DNA of 64,000 nt from Chloroflexota bacterium (GCA_024232355.1 JAAEPW010000579.1:70135-134134), one strand, 5' to 3'; counted from the first letter of the stretch, positions 44,350 to 53,091 are shown. Notes: generated from the sequence alone by a model not told the origin. Made by a program: numbers and translations.

Positions 44350-47300
44350 TTATTTCGTATGTTCGTCTTTATTTCCATTGCCACTACCCGCTATCTCGGA
44401 CGGCACGCTCAATTGCACAAAAGCATTCGAGACGCCCAGCGCAGCAGACATTTCTCGGACGGCGGTTTGCATCAGGCTGTCCATATCGGCGGCACGGCGT
44501 ATCCTATCGGTGATCTGACGGGTCAATTGCTCGCGTTCGGCGCGGCGTTGCGCCTGTTCCCACAATTGAGCACGCTCCAGTGCCACCGCGGCCTGATCGC
44601 TTAGAGCCTCATAAAGGCGCAGAGCGCTTTCTGAAAAGGGGCCGGTCGTGATGCGCAGCACGGTCACCTGCCCGATCACTTTTTCCCGGGCGCGGAGCGG
44701 GATGTTGGCCAACGCCTTTACGCCGGTGTCCAAAAAGACCTGGCGCGCACTCTCGGGCAGGTGCTCGGCTTTTTCCACATCGGGCACCGTCCACAAGGAA
44801 CTGATCATTTCAAAAGGAAATTGGCTTTCTGAAAATGGTATCCGCATACCCGGTTGAAATTTTACATCTCGATCCCCACGCCATACTCCCCGGTACAAAA
44901 GCGCTTTGGGGTCACCGGCGGGTGCAAACTCGAACTCGACCACGATGCACCCGTCCGCTCCTGTTCCGGCCACAGAAGCAATGATGGAATCAGCCACGTC
45001 ACTGACTGTGGTCACCTGGGCCAGTTGCCGGCTGATGCGGTAAATCGGGCTGGTTGCTTCCAGCAGCCGTGCTTCGTGAGATACCTGTTGGGCATTCTCG
45101 ATGGCCACGGCGACCTGGTTCGACATGCTTTGCAGCGCCCGCACATCGTCATCGTCAAAGGCGGCCTCTTCGGTAGACTGGACGTTCAGGACGCCCAAAG
45201 GCCGCCCGCCGATCATCATCGGAAGCGTCATTTCAGAGCGGGTGTAGGGGAGAAGAGGGTTCGCAAAGCGGACTTCGTCTTCGCCAGCATACAGGGCGAT
45301 GCGCGGCTCTCGATGAAGGGCCGTCCAACCAACCATACTGGTTTCACCGACGGCCAAGCGGTGCCCTTGAGCCTTCATCTGTGCCCCGGCCTCTCCAGTA
45401 GCCTCTTGCAGCACTGCCCACTCTCCGGCCTCGTCCAGCAAAAAGATACCTGCGTGGTAAAAGCCAAACTGGTCGCGGATCAAGTGTACGGCTCTGCGAA
45501 GCAGTTCGTCAATGTTAAAGATAGAGGTGATGGCACGCCCTACCTCGGCGCTGGCCTCTAGGTGGATCGCCCGGCGCTGGATGGCATAGTTGGCCGTCTG
45601 AAGCGCTTTGGTCCGCTCATCCACTTCTTGAACGAGGAGCGCACTCTGCAACGCGGTGCTGAGATGTCCGCGCAGCGCTTCGTAGACATGGGGTTGGCGC
45701 GGCCCTACCTCGAACAGCGCAAAGCCCAGAGGTTCTTTCTTGAGATAAAGAGGTTCAACCACGATTGAGTAGCGCCTGTGGGGTTCTTCGCGGGACAAGA
45801 AACCATCTGGCACCAATTGGCGGGAGGAAAATATCTGTTTGCTGTTTTCCACCTCGACGCGTCCGTGTTCGTCGTACGCTATAACCAGTTTGGATTTTTC
45901 GGCGGGCACTCCTCGTCCTTCGTACAAAGAAATATAGCAGCGCGAGACACCCAGTTGCGGTATATTTCGAACGACTGCGTTGGTCAGCTCGCCCATATCA
46001 AAAGTCGTGAGCAACACTTGGCCGATTTCATGCAGCTTTTGATTTCGTTTCTCTATCTGTAATTTTTGGAACATTTGCACACGCTGGGCCATTTCTCCAA
46101 TCATCACCCGGCCCTGCTGCCAAAGATCCTCTGCCCGGAGCAGTGCGTTGCTGTCAGAGAGATAAGGGAGTATATAGAGGCGCAGTGCAGACAATACACT
46201 ATTCCATGATGCCACGTCGCCATCCTGCATTGCAGACTGGCGGAGCACATCATCTAGCGCGGACAAAAAAGCGCCCGGTGATCCCTGCTTCAATTCAGCA
46301 GCAAAGGCATCCAACAATTGCTCTGCCCACGCTGTGACGATACTTGATGCCTGAGTCCCCCTAGTCTGCACCATTCTAAACAAAATGTTCTCCCGGTGCG
46401 TTGAGAGGATGGTTTCAAATGATTCGCTGGCTTTTGTCACCTGTCCTGCCGCTGCCTTTATCGCTGTCTGTGACAGACAACCGCACGACTGACGTGCGAC
46501 CAATTTTGTGGACACTGCCACTTGCGACGGCACTGGCTCGCCAGATAGTATCGTAAACAGAGTCTCGGCAGCTCGTTTTCCCAGTTCGGCCAATGGCTGC
46601 TGCGCCGTAGTTAGTGAGGGAATGATGGTGCCGGACTCTTCTATATCATCGAACCCAGCCACGGCCACATCGCGAGGCACGTGAATCCCTCGCCTTTGCA
46701 ATTCCGCAATAGCACCAATGGCCATGTGATCATTGGCGGCTACCACGGCTTTGAAATCCACTTGGCGCTCATCGAGCAAAAGACGAATGGCTTCTGTCCC
46801 CGAAGCAGACGTAAAATCGCCAGGCGTGACCAAATCGGGATCGAGTTGCAGGCCATATTCGGTCAGAACGTCAGTATAGGCGCGGTATCTTTGCACGGCA
46901 TGCGAGTCGCTCTCGGGGCCACGGATAAAGGCAATGCGGCGATGCCCATGCGCTTGAGTGAGATGGGCGATCACGTTGCGCATACCGCCGTAATTGTCCA
47001 CCAGTATGCTGGGGATGCCGTGTTGCGTCAGTGCGATACTGACTATGGGCAAAGGGCGATAGCGCTCATAAAAGCTCGCCAGTTCTTCTGGTGATACCAA
47101 GCTGCCTAGCGAACCAATAATGATCAGGCCATCCACAGTATCTGGGGCTGCCAGATCATAGATCGCGTTGCGTTGCCCCTCAGACTCTTGAGAAGGGGAA
47201 ACGTAGAGTGATCCACCGACGAACGAGATCAAATTGGCGTCTCGTTGTTGGCAAACCTCGACGATTCCGTTCCACAAGGTGGACTCGTACCCTCCCTCGG

Positions 47301-47385
47301 TCGCAATGTTCTGAACCAACAAACCGACTGTTGGCCGCGCATTATGTTGTAAGGATTGTGCATTATGTGGATTTTTCATTTTCAT
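44350..47385 (-). CDS. Cytoplasmic LacI-like ligand-binding sensor with three GAF domains
   Basis: A 1011-residue soluble protein. Residues about 18-290 form a LacI/PBP1-type ligand-binding fold: RPTVGLLVQNIA, DTVDGLIIIGSL, AHGHRRIAFIRG, ANDHMAIGAIAELQRRGIHV and VAVAGFDDIEESG. There is no helix-turn-helix and no signal peptide, so it binds a cytoplasmic, probably sugar-like, ligand. A helical linker and three GAFs follow. The second GAF is TRSE type (PYTRSEMTLPM). The shared tail is TRQITDRIRRAADMDSLM, then NAFVQLS. No kinase output. The ATG at 47385 lies inside the end of the upstream kinase gene (23-base overlap). Confidence 0.9.
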   Translation of the reverse strand: MKMKNPHNAQSLQHNARPTVGLLVQNIATEGGYESTLWNGIVEVCQQRDANLISFVGGSLYVSPSQESEGQRNAIYDLAAPDTVDGLIIIGSLGSLVSPEELASFYERYRPLPIVSIALTQHGIPSILVDNYGGMRNVIAHLTQAHGHRRIAFIRGPESDSHAVQRYRAYTDVLTEYGLQLDPDLVTPGDFTSASGTEAIRLLLDERQVDFKAVVAANDHMAIGAIAELQRRGIHVPRDVAVAGFDDIEESGTIIPSLTTAQQPLAELGKRAAETLFTILSGEPVPSQVAVSTKLVARQSCGCLSQTAIKAAAGQVTKASESFETILSTHRENILFRMVQTRGTQASSIVTAWAEQLLDAFAAELKQGSPGAFLSALDDVLRQSAMQDGDVASWNSVLSALRLYILPYLSDSNALLRAEDLWQQGRVMIGEMAQRVQMFQKLQIEKRNQKLHEIGQVLLTTFDMGELTNAVVRNIPQLGVSRCYISLYEGRGVPAEKSKLVIAYDEHGRVEVENSKQIFSSRQLVPDGFLSREEPHRRYSIVVEPLYLKKEPLGFALFEVGPRQPHVYEALRGHLSTALQSALLVQEVDERTKALQTANYAIQRRAIHLEASAEVGRAITSIFNIDELLRRAVHLIRDQFGFYHAGIFLLDEAGEWAVLQEATGEAGAQMKAQGHRLAVGETSMVGWTALHREPRIALYAGEDEVRFANPLLPYTRSEMTLPMMIGGRPLGVLNVQSTEEAAFDDDDVRALQSMSNQVAVAIENAQQVSHEARLLEATSPIYRISRQLAQVTTVSDVADSIIASVAGTGADGCIVVEFEFAPAGDPKALLYRGVWRGDRDVKFQPGMRIPFSESQFPFEMISSLWTVPDVEKAEHLPESARQVFLDTGVKALANIPLRAREKVIGQVTVLRITTGPFSESALRLYEALSDQAAVALERAQLWEQAQRRAEREQLTRQITDRIRRAADMDSLMQTAVREMSAALGVSNAFVQLSVPSEIAGSGNGNKDEHTK

Positions 47386-49822
47386 TCTGTGCTCTATGCT
47401 TTAGAGGGAGTGAAAACGTAAACGTGGCCCCCTCTCCTACCGTGCTCTCTACCCAGATATGACCACCGTGCATCTCTACAAACTCTTTACTCAAGGCTAA
47501 TCCCAATCCAGCGCCATCTGGTCGTCTTCCATTTTCCAAATGCCCCTGCTCGAATTGTTGAAAGATGCGGCCAAAATCATCCGGCGAAATACCCACGCCG
47601 GTATCACTGACGCTTACCAACACGTATCCATCACTGAGCTGTGCTTGCACAGTGATGGATCCTTCTTCCGTAAACTTGGCCGCATTGGCCAAGAGTCGCA
47701 ATAGCACTTGACGGATGCGCGCCCCATCGGCCTGTAACGCGGGCAGGTCGGGAGTCACATCCTGATACAACTCGATCTCTTTGTCGCGCACCAACGCGCT
47801 GGCGGTCGCCATAACGCTGTTGATCAGGTCGGTCAGATTCACTTCTCGGAACTCGAGCTCCATCATCCCGGCTTCAATGTGAGAAATGTCCAGCAGGTCA
47901 TTGATCAGCCCAAGCAGGTGCTGACCGTTGTGAAAGATGATCTGTGTGTCATTTTCCTGTTGTTCTGTGAGTGGGCCGCTGATCCCCTTTAGCATCAGGC
48001 GAGAAAAGCCAATAATGTTGGTGAGAGGGGTGCGCAACTCGTGAGACATGTTAACCAAGAAACGACGCTTGGATCGGTTCAGTTCTCGCAGTCGTATGGC
48101 CGCTTCCCGTTCTGTGATGTAGGTACGTGCATTTTCCAACGCGATGGTGATTTGATTGGCAACAGTCTGTAAGACAGAGATATCGTCAGCGTCAAAATCG
48201 TCCTCTTCGGTGCTCATAATGTCCAACACACCGATGATTTGGTCGCCCATTTTTAGTGGCACTGCCGCCTCTGTGCGGACGTAGGGAGAAAGGAATACCT
48301 GTTGTGCGCGTTCAGCATCACACCGGACGATCTGAGGGTCTCCCGTCCTGACAGCCTGTCCCACCGCACTTCCATTCTCGACCGCCATCGGTTTCGCTCT
48401 AACAGCTGCCAACTCTTTGCTGCCACCGGTTGATTCTTTGAGCAACGCCCACTTGCCGCTGTCGTCCAAGAGATAGATACCAACGTAAGAGTAAGAAAAG
48501 AAACTGTCGTGTACCACCCGCGCCACTTTTCGCAATAGGAGATTTGGTTCCAGGATCGAGGTGGCTGCCTGGCTAACTTCGACCGTAGTAGCGAATTGGA
48601 TGGCCCGTCGTTGAATCTGGTAATTGGCCTTTTGCAGCATGGCCGTGCGTTGAGCGACTTTGCCCTCCAGATCATCGTACAGAGCCTTTAGGTCCGCCGC
48701 CATACGGTTAAATACATAGGCCAATATGCCAATTTCGTCCCGTGATTTGACCGGCACATATTGTTGCATATCGCCCTCGGCGATATAAAGCGCAGATTCG
48801 GTCAATTGGACGATCGGTCGTGTGATTTGCCGAGTCACAAATGCGGCAATGACGGCGGTGATCAGCGCCACTCCCAGCGTGGCACCGACGATGGCGGCGG
48901 TGACATTGTCAGCAGGCGTGAACGCTTCTTCTTGGGATTGCTCCGCCACCAACGCCAACCCCAATTTCGACATCCAACGATAAACGCCGATCACCGGAGT
49001 ATCGTCATAATTATTGTCAAGCATCTCTGTATTATTGCCAGCCAGAGCAGCCTCAATACCGGGGCTGGTCACCCATTGCCCCTGAGACAATGCAAACCCA
49101 TTGGCATCTACCAAGTAAATTTCGCCTATCGTATTCAATTCACTGGCGGCTCGCATCATCGGGATAAGGCCGCAGGGGTTCAGCCAGCCGGTCAGTACGG
49201 CGAGGGTCTCGTTCTTGTTGTTTGAGGCGGTGATACGCTGGCTGATTACCAGATTGGTATTGCCTGTATAATCGAGCGTAATTGACTGCAGACAAATGGA
49301 TTGTTCTGAAACGAGTGAGGTTGTTGATGACGTCAGAAAATCTGGGGCATCAGCGGAGACGATCACTTGATTTTTTTTATCCAGCACAGCCAGACGGTGA
49401 AAAGCCGGGTCTTGTGCTAGCAAGGTTTGCAATTGAGCTTGCAGCACGTCGTGAGCAGTGCTAGCATCGCTGGGCATCAAATCACTGACCGACCCCAGAT
49501 GGTCGGTATCGGCAGCGACCAAGATACCTGTGCTTTCTTGGGTAGCGGGCAAAGTCGCCAAAAGCGCCAAGGCTCCTGTTCGATGTTCGATCCATTGATA
49601 AACCACTTGCGTTTCCATAATTGTAGATGTCGTTGACAGTTTGGCCGTGACCTCGCGTTGAATGTCGGATCGCTCGCGCCGAGTGACGTACCAGGTGATG
49701 ACGCTCAGGGGTAAAATTGCCAAGACCAGAAATGCGGTCAGGAGGGTTCTGCCTAACCCGCCGCGCATCCCTGTGGTCGGGATTCGTGATCGCTCTGTCA
49801 AACCCGAGTCTGCAAGTGACAT
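47363..49822 (-). CDS. Membrane histidine kinase, dCache-HAMP-GAF-HisKA-HATPase
   Basis: An 819-residue sensor kinase, the first of the two kinases in the operon. Helix about 24-46; a dCache-like domain about 48-300 with VVYQWIEHRTGALALLATLP and IYLVDANGFALSQGQWV; helix about 310-332; HAMP (SRDEIGILAYVFNRMAADL). One divergent GAF lacks the full TRSE motif (VRTEAAVPL). HisKA has H594 (MSHELRTPLTNIIGF); HATPase_c has ANAAKFTEEG, DTGVGI and GAGLGLAL. No receiver is attached, so the two stand-alone receivers just upstream are the obvious phospho-acceptors. ATG at 49822 with GGAGATGG upstream. Confidence 0.93.
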   Translation of the reverse strand: MSLADSGLTERSRIPTTGMRGGLGRTLLTAFLVLAILPLSVITWYVTRRERSDIQREVTAKLSTTSTIMETQVVYQWIEHRTGALALLATLPATQESTGILVAADTDHLGSVSDLMPSDASTAHDVLQAQLQTLLAQDPAFHRLAVLDKKNQVIVSADAPDFLTSSTTSLVSEQSICLQSITLDYTGNTNLVISQRITASNNKNETLAVLTGWLNPCGLIPMMRAASELNTIGEIYLVDANGFALSQGQWVTSPGIEAALAGNNTEMLDNNYDDTPVIGVYRWMSKLGLALVAEQSQEEAFTPADNVTAAIVGATLGVALITAVIAAFVTRQITRPIVQLTESALYIAEGDMQQYVPVKSRDEIGILAYVFNRMAADLKALYDDLEGKVAQRTAMLQKANYQIQRRAIQFATTVEVSQAATSILEPNLLLRKVARVVHDSFFSYSYVGIYLLDDSGKWALLKESTGGSKELAAVRAKPMAVENGSAVGQAVRTGDPQIVRCDAERAQQVFLSPYVRTEAAVPLKMGDQIIGVLDIMSTEEDDFDADDISVLQTVANQITIALENARTYITEREAAIRLRELNRSKRRFLVNMSHELRTPLTNIIGFSRLMLKGISGPLTEQQENDTQIIFHNGQHLLGLINDLLDISHIEAGMMELEFREVNLTDLINSVMATASALVRDKEIELYQDVTPDLPALQADGARIRQVLLRLLANAAKFTEEGSITVQAQLSDGYVLVSVSDTGVGISPDDFGRIFQQFEQGHLENGRRPDGAGLGLALSKEFVEMHGGHIWVESTVGEGATFTFSLPLKHRAQNENEKST

Positions 49823-49880
49823 TGCCGTTCATCCATCTCCTAGTGGGTGACTATTGAAATCGTTCAGCAGTTCAAGTTGC

Positions 49881-50291
49881 TCAGTCTAGTTCCCAGATAT
49901 CTTCTCCCTGGAGAACGCTTCGAATTTGATTAGGGAAACGATCTGGGTCAATTGGCTTGCCAATAAAACCATTAAAGCCTGCGCGTTTGGCTCGATCCAT
50001 ATTTTCTGTAGAAACGTCGGCGGTTACGGCAACGATCAAAGTGTCTTGAAAGCGTTGATGAGCACGCAATCTTTCGTGTACTTGGTATCCATCTTCCTCG
50101 GGAAGGAAAATATCCATCAAGACCAGATCAATTTGGGGTAGTGTCTCTGCAAATTCCAAAACTTGCCAGCCCGAGGCTTTCCACTCACACTTTTTCACAC
50201 CCAAAAAGGCCAGCAAGCGTGTAATAAGTACAAAGTTCTGTACATTGTCTTCTACAACGAGAATAGTGGCATCCTTTGGCTGTATGCTCAT
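49881..50291 (-). CDS. Stand-alone response-regulator receiver
   Basis: A 136-residue single-domain CheY-like receiver. Strand-loop residues are EDN near 16-18, phospho-acceptor D60 (VLMDIFLP), TAD near 91 and K in IGKPID. No output domain, so it acts by protein contact or as a phosphate relay. A KCEWKASG insert follows the first helix region. It is second in the operon, 14 bases after the other receiver and 58 before the histidine kinase, its likely donor. ATG at 50291 has AAGGTTGAG upstream. Confidence 0.9.
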   Translation of the reverse strand: MSIQPKDATILVVEDNVQNFVLITRLLAFLGVKKCEWKASGWQVLEFAETLPQIDLVLMDIFLPEEDGYQVHERLRAHQRFQDTLIVAVTADVSTENMDRAKRAGFNGFIGKPIDPDRFPNQIRSVLQGEDIWELD

Positions 50292-50305
50292 AACAATCTC
50301 AACCT

Positions 50306-50692
50306 TTATGTTTGGTTCTTTTCCACGGCAGCTTTGACCTGTTTCGGCAGTTCATCTACGTCGATTGGTTTCTGGATGTAACCATCACAACCGGCTTCGA
50401 TGGTGCGTTCTCGATCTCCGTGCATTACGTTCGCTGTAACGGCCAGAATGGGTATCTTTTTCAGGCCTTCTGTGTCCCGAAAGCGCTTGGCTAGATCGTA
50501 ACCGTCTATTTCTGGCAGGTTGATGTCTAATAGTATCAAATCTAATTCGTGATATTTTTCTTTAGCCATCTCGAACCCGGTATTTCCATCCTCTGCCTCT
50601 ATGATGGAAAAACCCTCTGCCTCCAGAATGCGTCTTACCAGCATACGGTTGCCGGGTTCGTCTTCAATGTAAAGAATTCGAATGCTATCCAT
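50306..50692 (-). CDS. Stand-alone response-regulator receiver
   Basis: A 128-residue single-domain receiver and first gene of the sensor operon. It has acidic ED at 10-11, phospho-acceptor D56 (LLDINLP), and K in IQKPID. It is close in sequence style to the receiver of the REC-kinase at 15817-17061 (shared IEAGCDGYIQKPIDVDELP versus IAGCTGYISKPIDVDLFP). The short tail ends KAAVEKNQT. ATG at 50692; the leader contains a purine-rich stretch (GGGGGGAC). It probably receives phosphate from the operon kinase. Confidence 0.92.
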   Translation of the reverse strand: MDSIRILYIEDEPGNRMLVRRILEAEGFSIIEAEDGNTGFEMAKEKYHELDLILLDINLPEIDGYDLAKRFRDTEGLKKIPILAVTANVMHGDRERTIEAGCDGYIQKPIDVDELPKQVKAAVEKNQT

Positions 50693-50716
50693 CAGGTATG
50701 TCCCCCCTATTTAAGT

Positions 50717-50735
50717 ATGTCAACAATTATGACAT
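50717..50735. promoter_or_regulatory. Inverted repeat in the leader of the sensor operon
   Basis: Arms ATGTCA (50717-50722) and TGACAT (50730-50735) are separated by 7 bases. They lie between the -10 and the first start codon. Possible operator; the binding factor is unknown. Confidence 0.35.
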
Positions 50736-50752
50736 GATGGCTTGTGTTTGTC

Positions 50753-50781
50753 ATTATAGCAAATTCAAGTGCCTGTGACAA
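50753..50781 (-). promoter_or_regulatory. Main promoter of the ~32-kb sensor operon
   Basis: -35 TTGTCA (50781-50776), 17-base spacer, -10 TATAAT (50758-50753), reading leftwards. Expected start about 50746, giving a leader of about 55 bases to the first receiver gene. Confidence 0.65.
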
Positions 50782-50790
50782 TCCCCCTAC

Positions 50791-50808
50791 GTTACAGATT
50801 AGTTACAG
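50791..50808 (-). promoter_or_regulatory. PhoB-box-like direct repeat upstream of the sensor operon
   Basis: On the minus strand, two copies of CTGTAAC are separated by TAAT (an 11-base repeat unit), close to the CTGTNAN-4-CTGTNAN consensus of OmpR/PhoB-type activators. It ends nine bases before the -35. No OmpR-type regulator is encoded in the window. Confidence 0.45.
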
Positions 50809-50953
50809 TTTATTGTATCGGTATAAACGTGCAAAAGCACAATAATTTGGTGTCAGCTATGCTATTATTCGTCTGCATATTTGGATTCTGACAGTCGGAT
50901 GATTCCGCCTAGAGGAAAAGAGAGTTTAGGGCCAAAGATTCACCTGCCAATCC

Positions 50954-52216
50954 TTAGCATGTCTCTAGAGCAATCGGGTGGCGCGGCAGTTCAAGGATCA
51001 CTACTGTGCCATAATCAGAGGCTGTTTGCACATCCAGTTTACCCCCGATCATTGCCGCGCGCTCACGCATCCCCGCCAGTCCAAAATGTCCCTGAGCCAC
51101 AAAGCGAGCCAGTTCTACACCGTTTGCTATACCCCGTCCGTCGTCGGTCACCGTCAGACGCAATCGGTCGGGATACTGTGTAAGACGTACTGCAATCTCG
51201 GAGGCGTCAGCGTGTTGGATGGCATTGTGCAGCGCCTCCTGAGTAATACGAAAGATAGCCAATGCTACATCTTGTGGCAAATGCAAGTCGTCTTTCTGAG
51301 TTGCGATATCAATATGAACGGGTGCTGGCGAACGAGTATCCAGCGCTTCAACCAGTGGTTTGAGCGCCGAGACCAGATCGCGTTGTAGGAGCGGTGGGCG
51401 CAGGTCGTTACAAATCGCCCGCAGCGCGTGCACCGTTTCGCCAGAACGGACCACCAGGTCTTCCAAGTCTGTGAAAGGTGCTTGATTGCTCTCATAACGC
51501 GCTTCCAACGCCTTGAGGTCACGAGTCACCGCACATAGATCTTGGAGCACGCCGTCGTGCAGTTCGCGCGTCAACCGACCACGTTCCACCTCCTGCGCTG
51601 ACACTACCTGACGGTAGAGCGTCCGCATCTCGGACGCCGACTGCCGTTCTTGTTCGGCATAGTGGGTCGCCTCGAGCACGGCGGTGGCCTCCCGTGCTAT
51701 GGCCGTCAGCCAGCGCAGATCCTCGGGAGCATATTGTATATCGTCGTCGCGCGCGCCCAGCAGCCACATACCGCGCAGATTGGTCCCGCGCATCAAGGGC
51801 ACCCACACCTGTGTCCACGCCAGGTCAGCGCGCCCTTGTTGGACCAGCTCTTGCAACCGTCCATGATCCGCTCTCTGTGCCTCTCCACCCGATGCTACCC
51901 AACGCACGGCAGCGTGGCTGACGGGCAGACAAACGTCATCCATCTGAACAGAGACAAGTTGGTACGCCTCTGGCAGCAGCAACGCCGCACGCCCTACTCG
52001 CAACACACGCGGCAGTTCGGCGACCAGCAGTTGTTCCAAGGTTTGTCGATCTGGTGCGCCCGTCATCTTGCGACCGTACTCCATCAACAGAACACTATAA
52101 TTGATCAATGCCCCATACCGTCGGGTGTGCCACCATTGGCGTATCCTTTGGTAGAGCAAAAGGCCCAAGGTCAGGGTGAGCCATCCTAGCACCAGGCCGA
52201 TCACCAGGTAGTTCAT
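50954..52216 (-). CDS. NarL/DegS-type sensor histidine kinase
   Basis: A 420-residue kinase with one N-terminal helix (about 4-22). A GAF-like region (about 55-190) follows, then HisKA_3 with phospho-acceptor H220 (TRELHDGVLQDL) and a short HATPase_c (RITQEALHNAIQHADAS, DDGRGI, HFGLAGMRERAAMIGG). ATG at 52216 with GGAGAAAGG just upstream is preferred to one four codons earlier that has no ribosome site. It follows the LuxR-type regulator gene by 20 bases and forms a classical pair with it. The stimulus is not evident. The 260 bases downstream (50693-50953) hold only the sensor-operon promoter. Confidence 0.92.
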   Translation of the reverse strand: MNYLVIGLVLGWLTLTLGLLLYQRIRQWWHTRRYGALINYSVLLMEYGRKMTGAPDRQTLEQLLVAELPRVLRVGRAALLLPEAYQLVSVQMDDVCLPVSHAAVRWVASGGEAQRADHGRLQELVQQGRADLAWTQVWVPLMRGTNLRGMWLLGARDDDIQYAPEDLRWLTAIAREATAVLEATHYAEQERQSASEMRTLYRQVVSAQEVERGRLTRELHDGVLQDLCAVTRDLKALEARYESNQAPFTDLEDLVVRSGETVHALRAICNDLRPPLLQRDLVSALKPLVEALDTRSPAPVHIDIATQKDDLHLPQDVALAIFRITQEALHNAIQHADASEIAVRLTQYPDRLRLTVTDDGRGIANGVELARFVAQGHFGLAGMRERAAMIGGKLDVQTASDYGTVVILELPRHPIALETC

Positions 52217-52236
52217 CCTTTCTCCCATTGGTTATC

Positions 52237-52869
52237 TCAGATCAGATGCCGCTCGTCAACAATTTCGAGTGCTTCGTGACGGCTGTGAACGCCCAACTTG
52301 CGGTAAATCGTACTGAGATGATTGCGCACGGTACCAGGCGAGATGTGTAGAGACTGGGCGATTTGCGGATTGGGCAATCCACGTTTTGCCAGGCGCAGAA
52401 TCTCAACCTCGCGTTCTGAGAGCAAGTGTTCTTTTTCTTTTCCCCCGGCGCGCGTGACTTGCGCCAGTGCCGCGTATGCCTGCGGACTGAGGTAGATTTC
52501 CCCATCGGCCAGGTCGCGGATGATGGTGCCAATCCTCGAGACATAGTCATCGTCTTTGAGAATATAGCCATAGACACCAGCCTGCAACAGATCGCGCACG
52601 AGGGCCGGTTCGAGGTACGCGCTGAGCAAGCATATCTTGAGGTCGGGGAAATCGACACGCAGGCGGCGCACTGCCGCCAACGCATCAAACTCGGGCTCGA
52701 TGAACATGTCGAGCAGCAACACGTCTGGATGTGCCCGGCGCACCAATGCAGCTACATCGCCGCCGCGCTGTGACTCGGCCACCAACTGGATGTCAGGTGT
52801 CTCGTCCAGCAGCGCGCGTAGGGCAATGGCGACATGTGGATGATCGTCTACAACGGCAACGCGAATCAC
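52237..52869 (-). CDS. NarL/LuxR-family response regulator
   Basis: A 210-residue transcription factor. The receiver spans about 1-120 with DDH at 8-10 and phospho-acceptor D54 (LLLDMFIEP). The C-terminal LuxR-type helix-turn-helix (about 145-205) reads LSEREVEILRLAKRGLPNPQ, then IAQSLHISPGTVRNHLSTIY. The start is GTG at 52869 with GGGGGGAG ten bases upstream. A good promoter precedes it. Partner kinase is the next gene. Targets unknown. Confidence 0.93.
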   Translation of the reverse strand: MIRVAVVDDHPHVAIALRALLDETPDIQLVAESQRGGDVAALVRRAHPDVLLLDMFIEPEFDALAAVRRLRVDFPDLKICLLSAYLEPALVRDLLQAGVYGYILKDDDYVSRIGTIIRDLADGEIYLSPQAYAALAQVTRAGGKEKEHLLSEREVEILRLAKRGLPNPQIAQSLHISPGTVRNHLSTIYRKLGVHSRHEALEIVDERHLI

Positions 52870-52919
52870 CTGTACTCCCCCCGTCCACGAGCTTGCAGAA
52901 ACCTCTCGACAGTAAAGTC

Positions 52920-52948
52920 ATTGTACCCTGGCTAGGCGAAAAGGTCAA
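52920..52948 (-). promoter_or_regulatory. Promoter of the NarL-type two-component operon
   Basis: -35 TTGACC (52948-52943), 17-base spacer, -10 TACAAT (52925-52920), reading leftwards. Start about 52913. The remaining 52949-53091 shows nothing clear. Confidence 0.6.
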
Positions 52949-53091
52949 TACATGCTAATTCGGCCGACATGATGTACGTTCACGAAAAACCTGGTCAGAA
53001 AACAATGCCATAGGAGCCAAGCAAAATAGTTAGCAACTGGAGGGTGAGGGGATACAGATCGGTGATAGATCAATTACGTGCGTGGAAGAGG

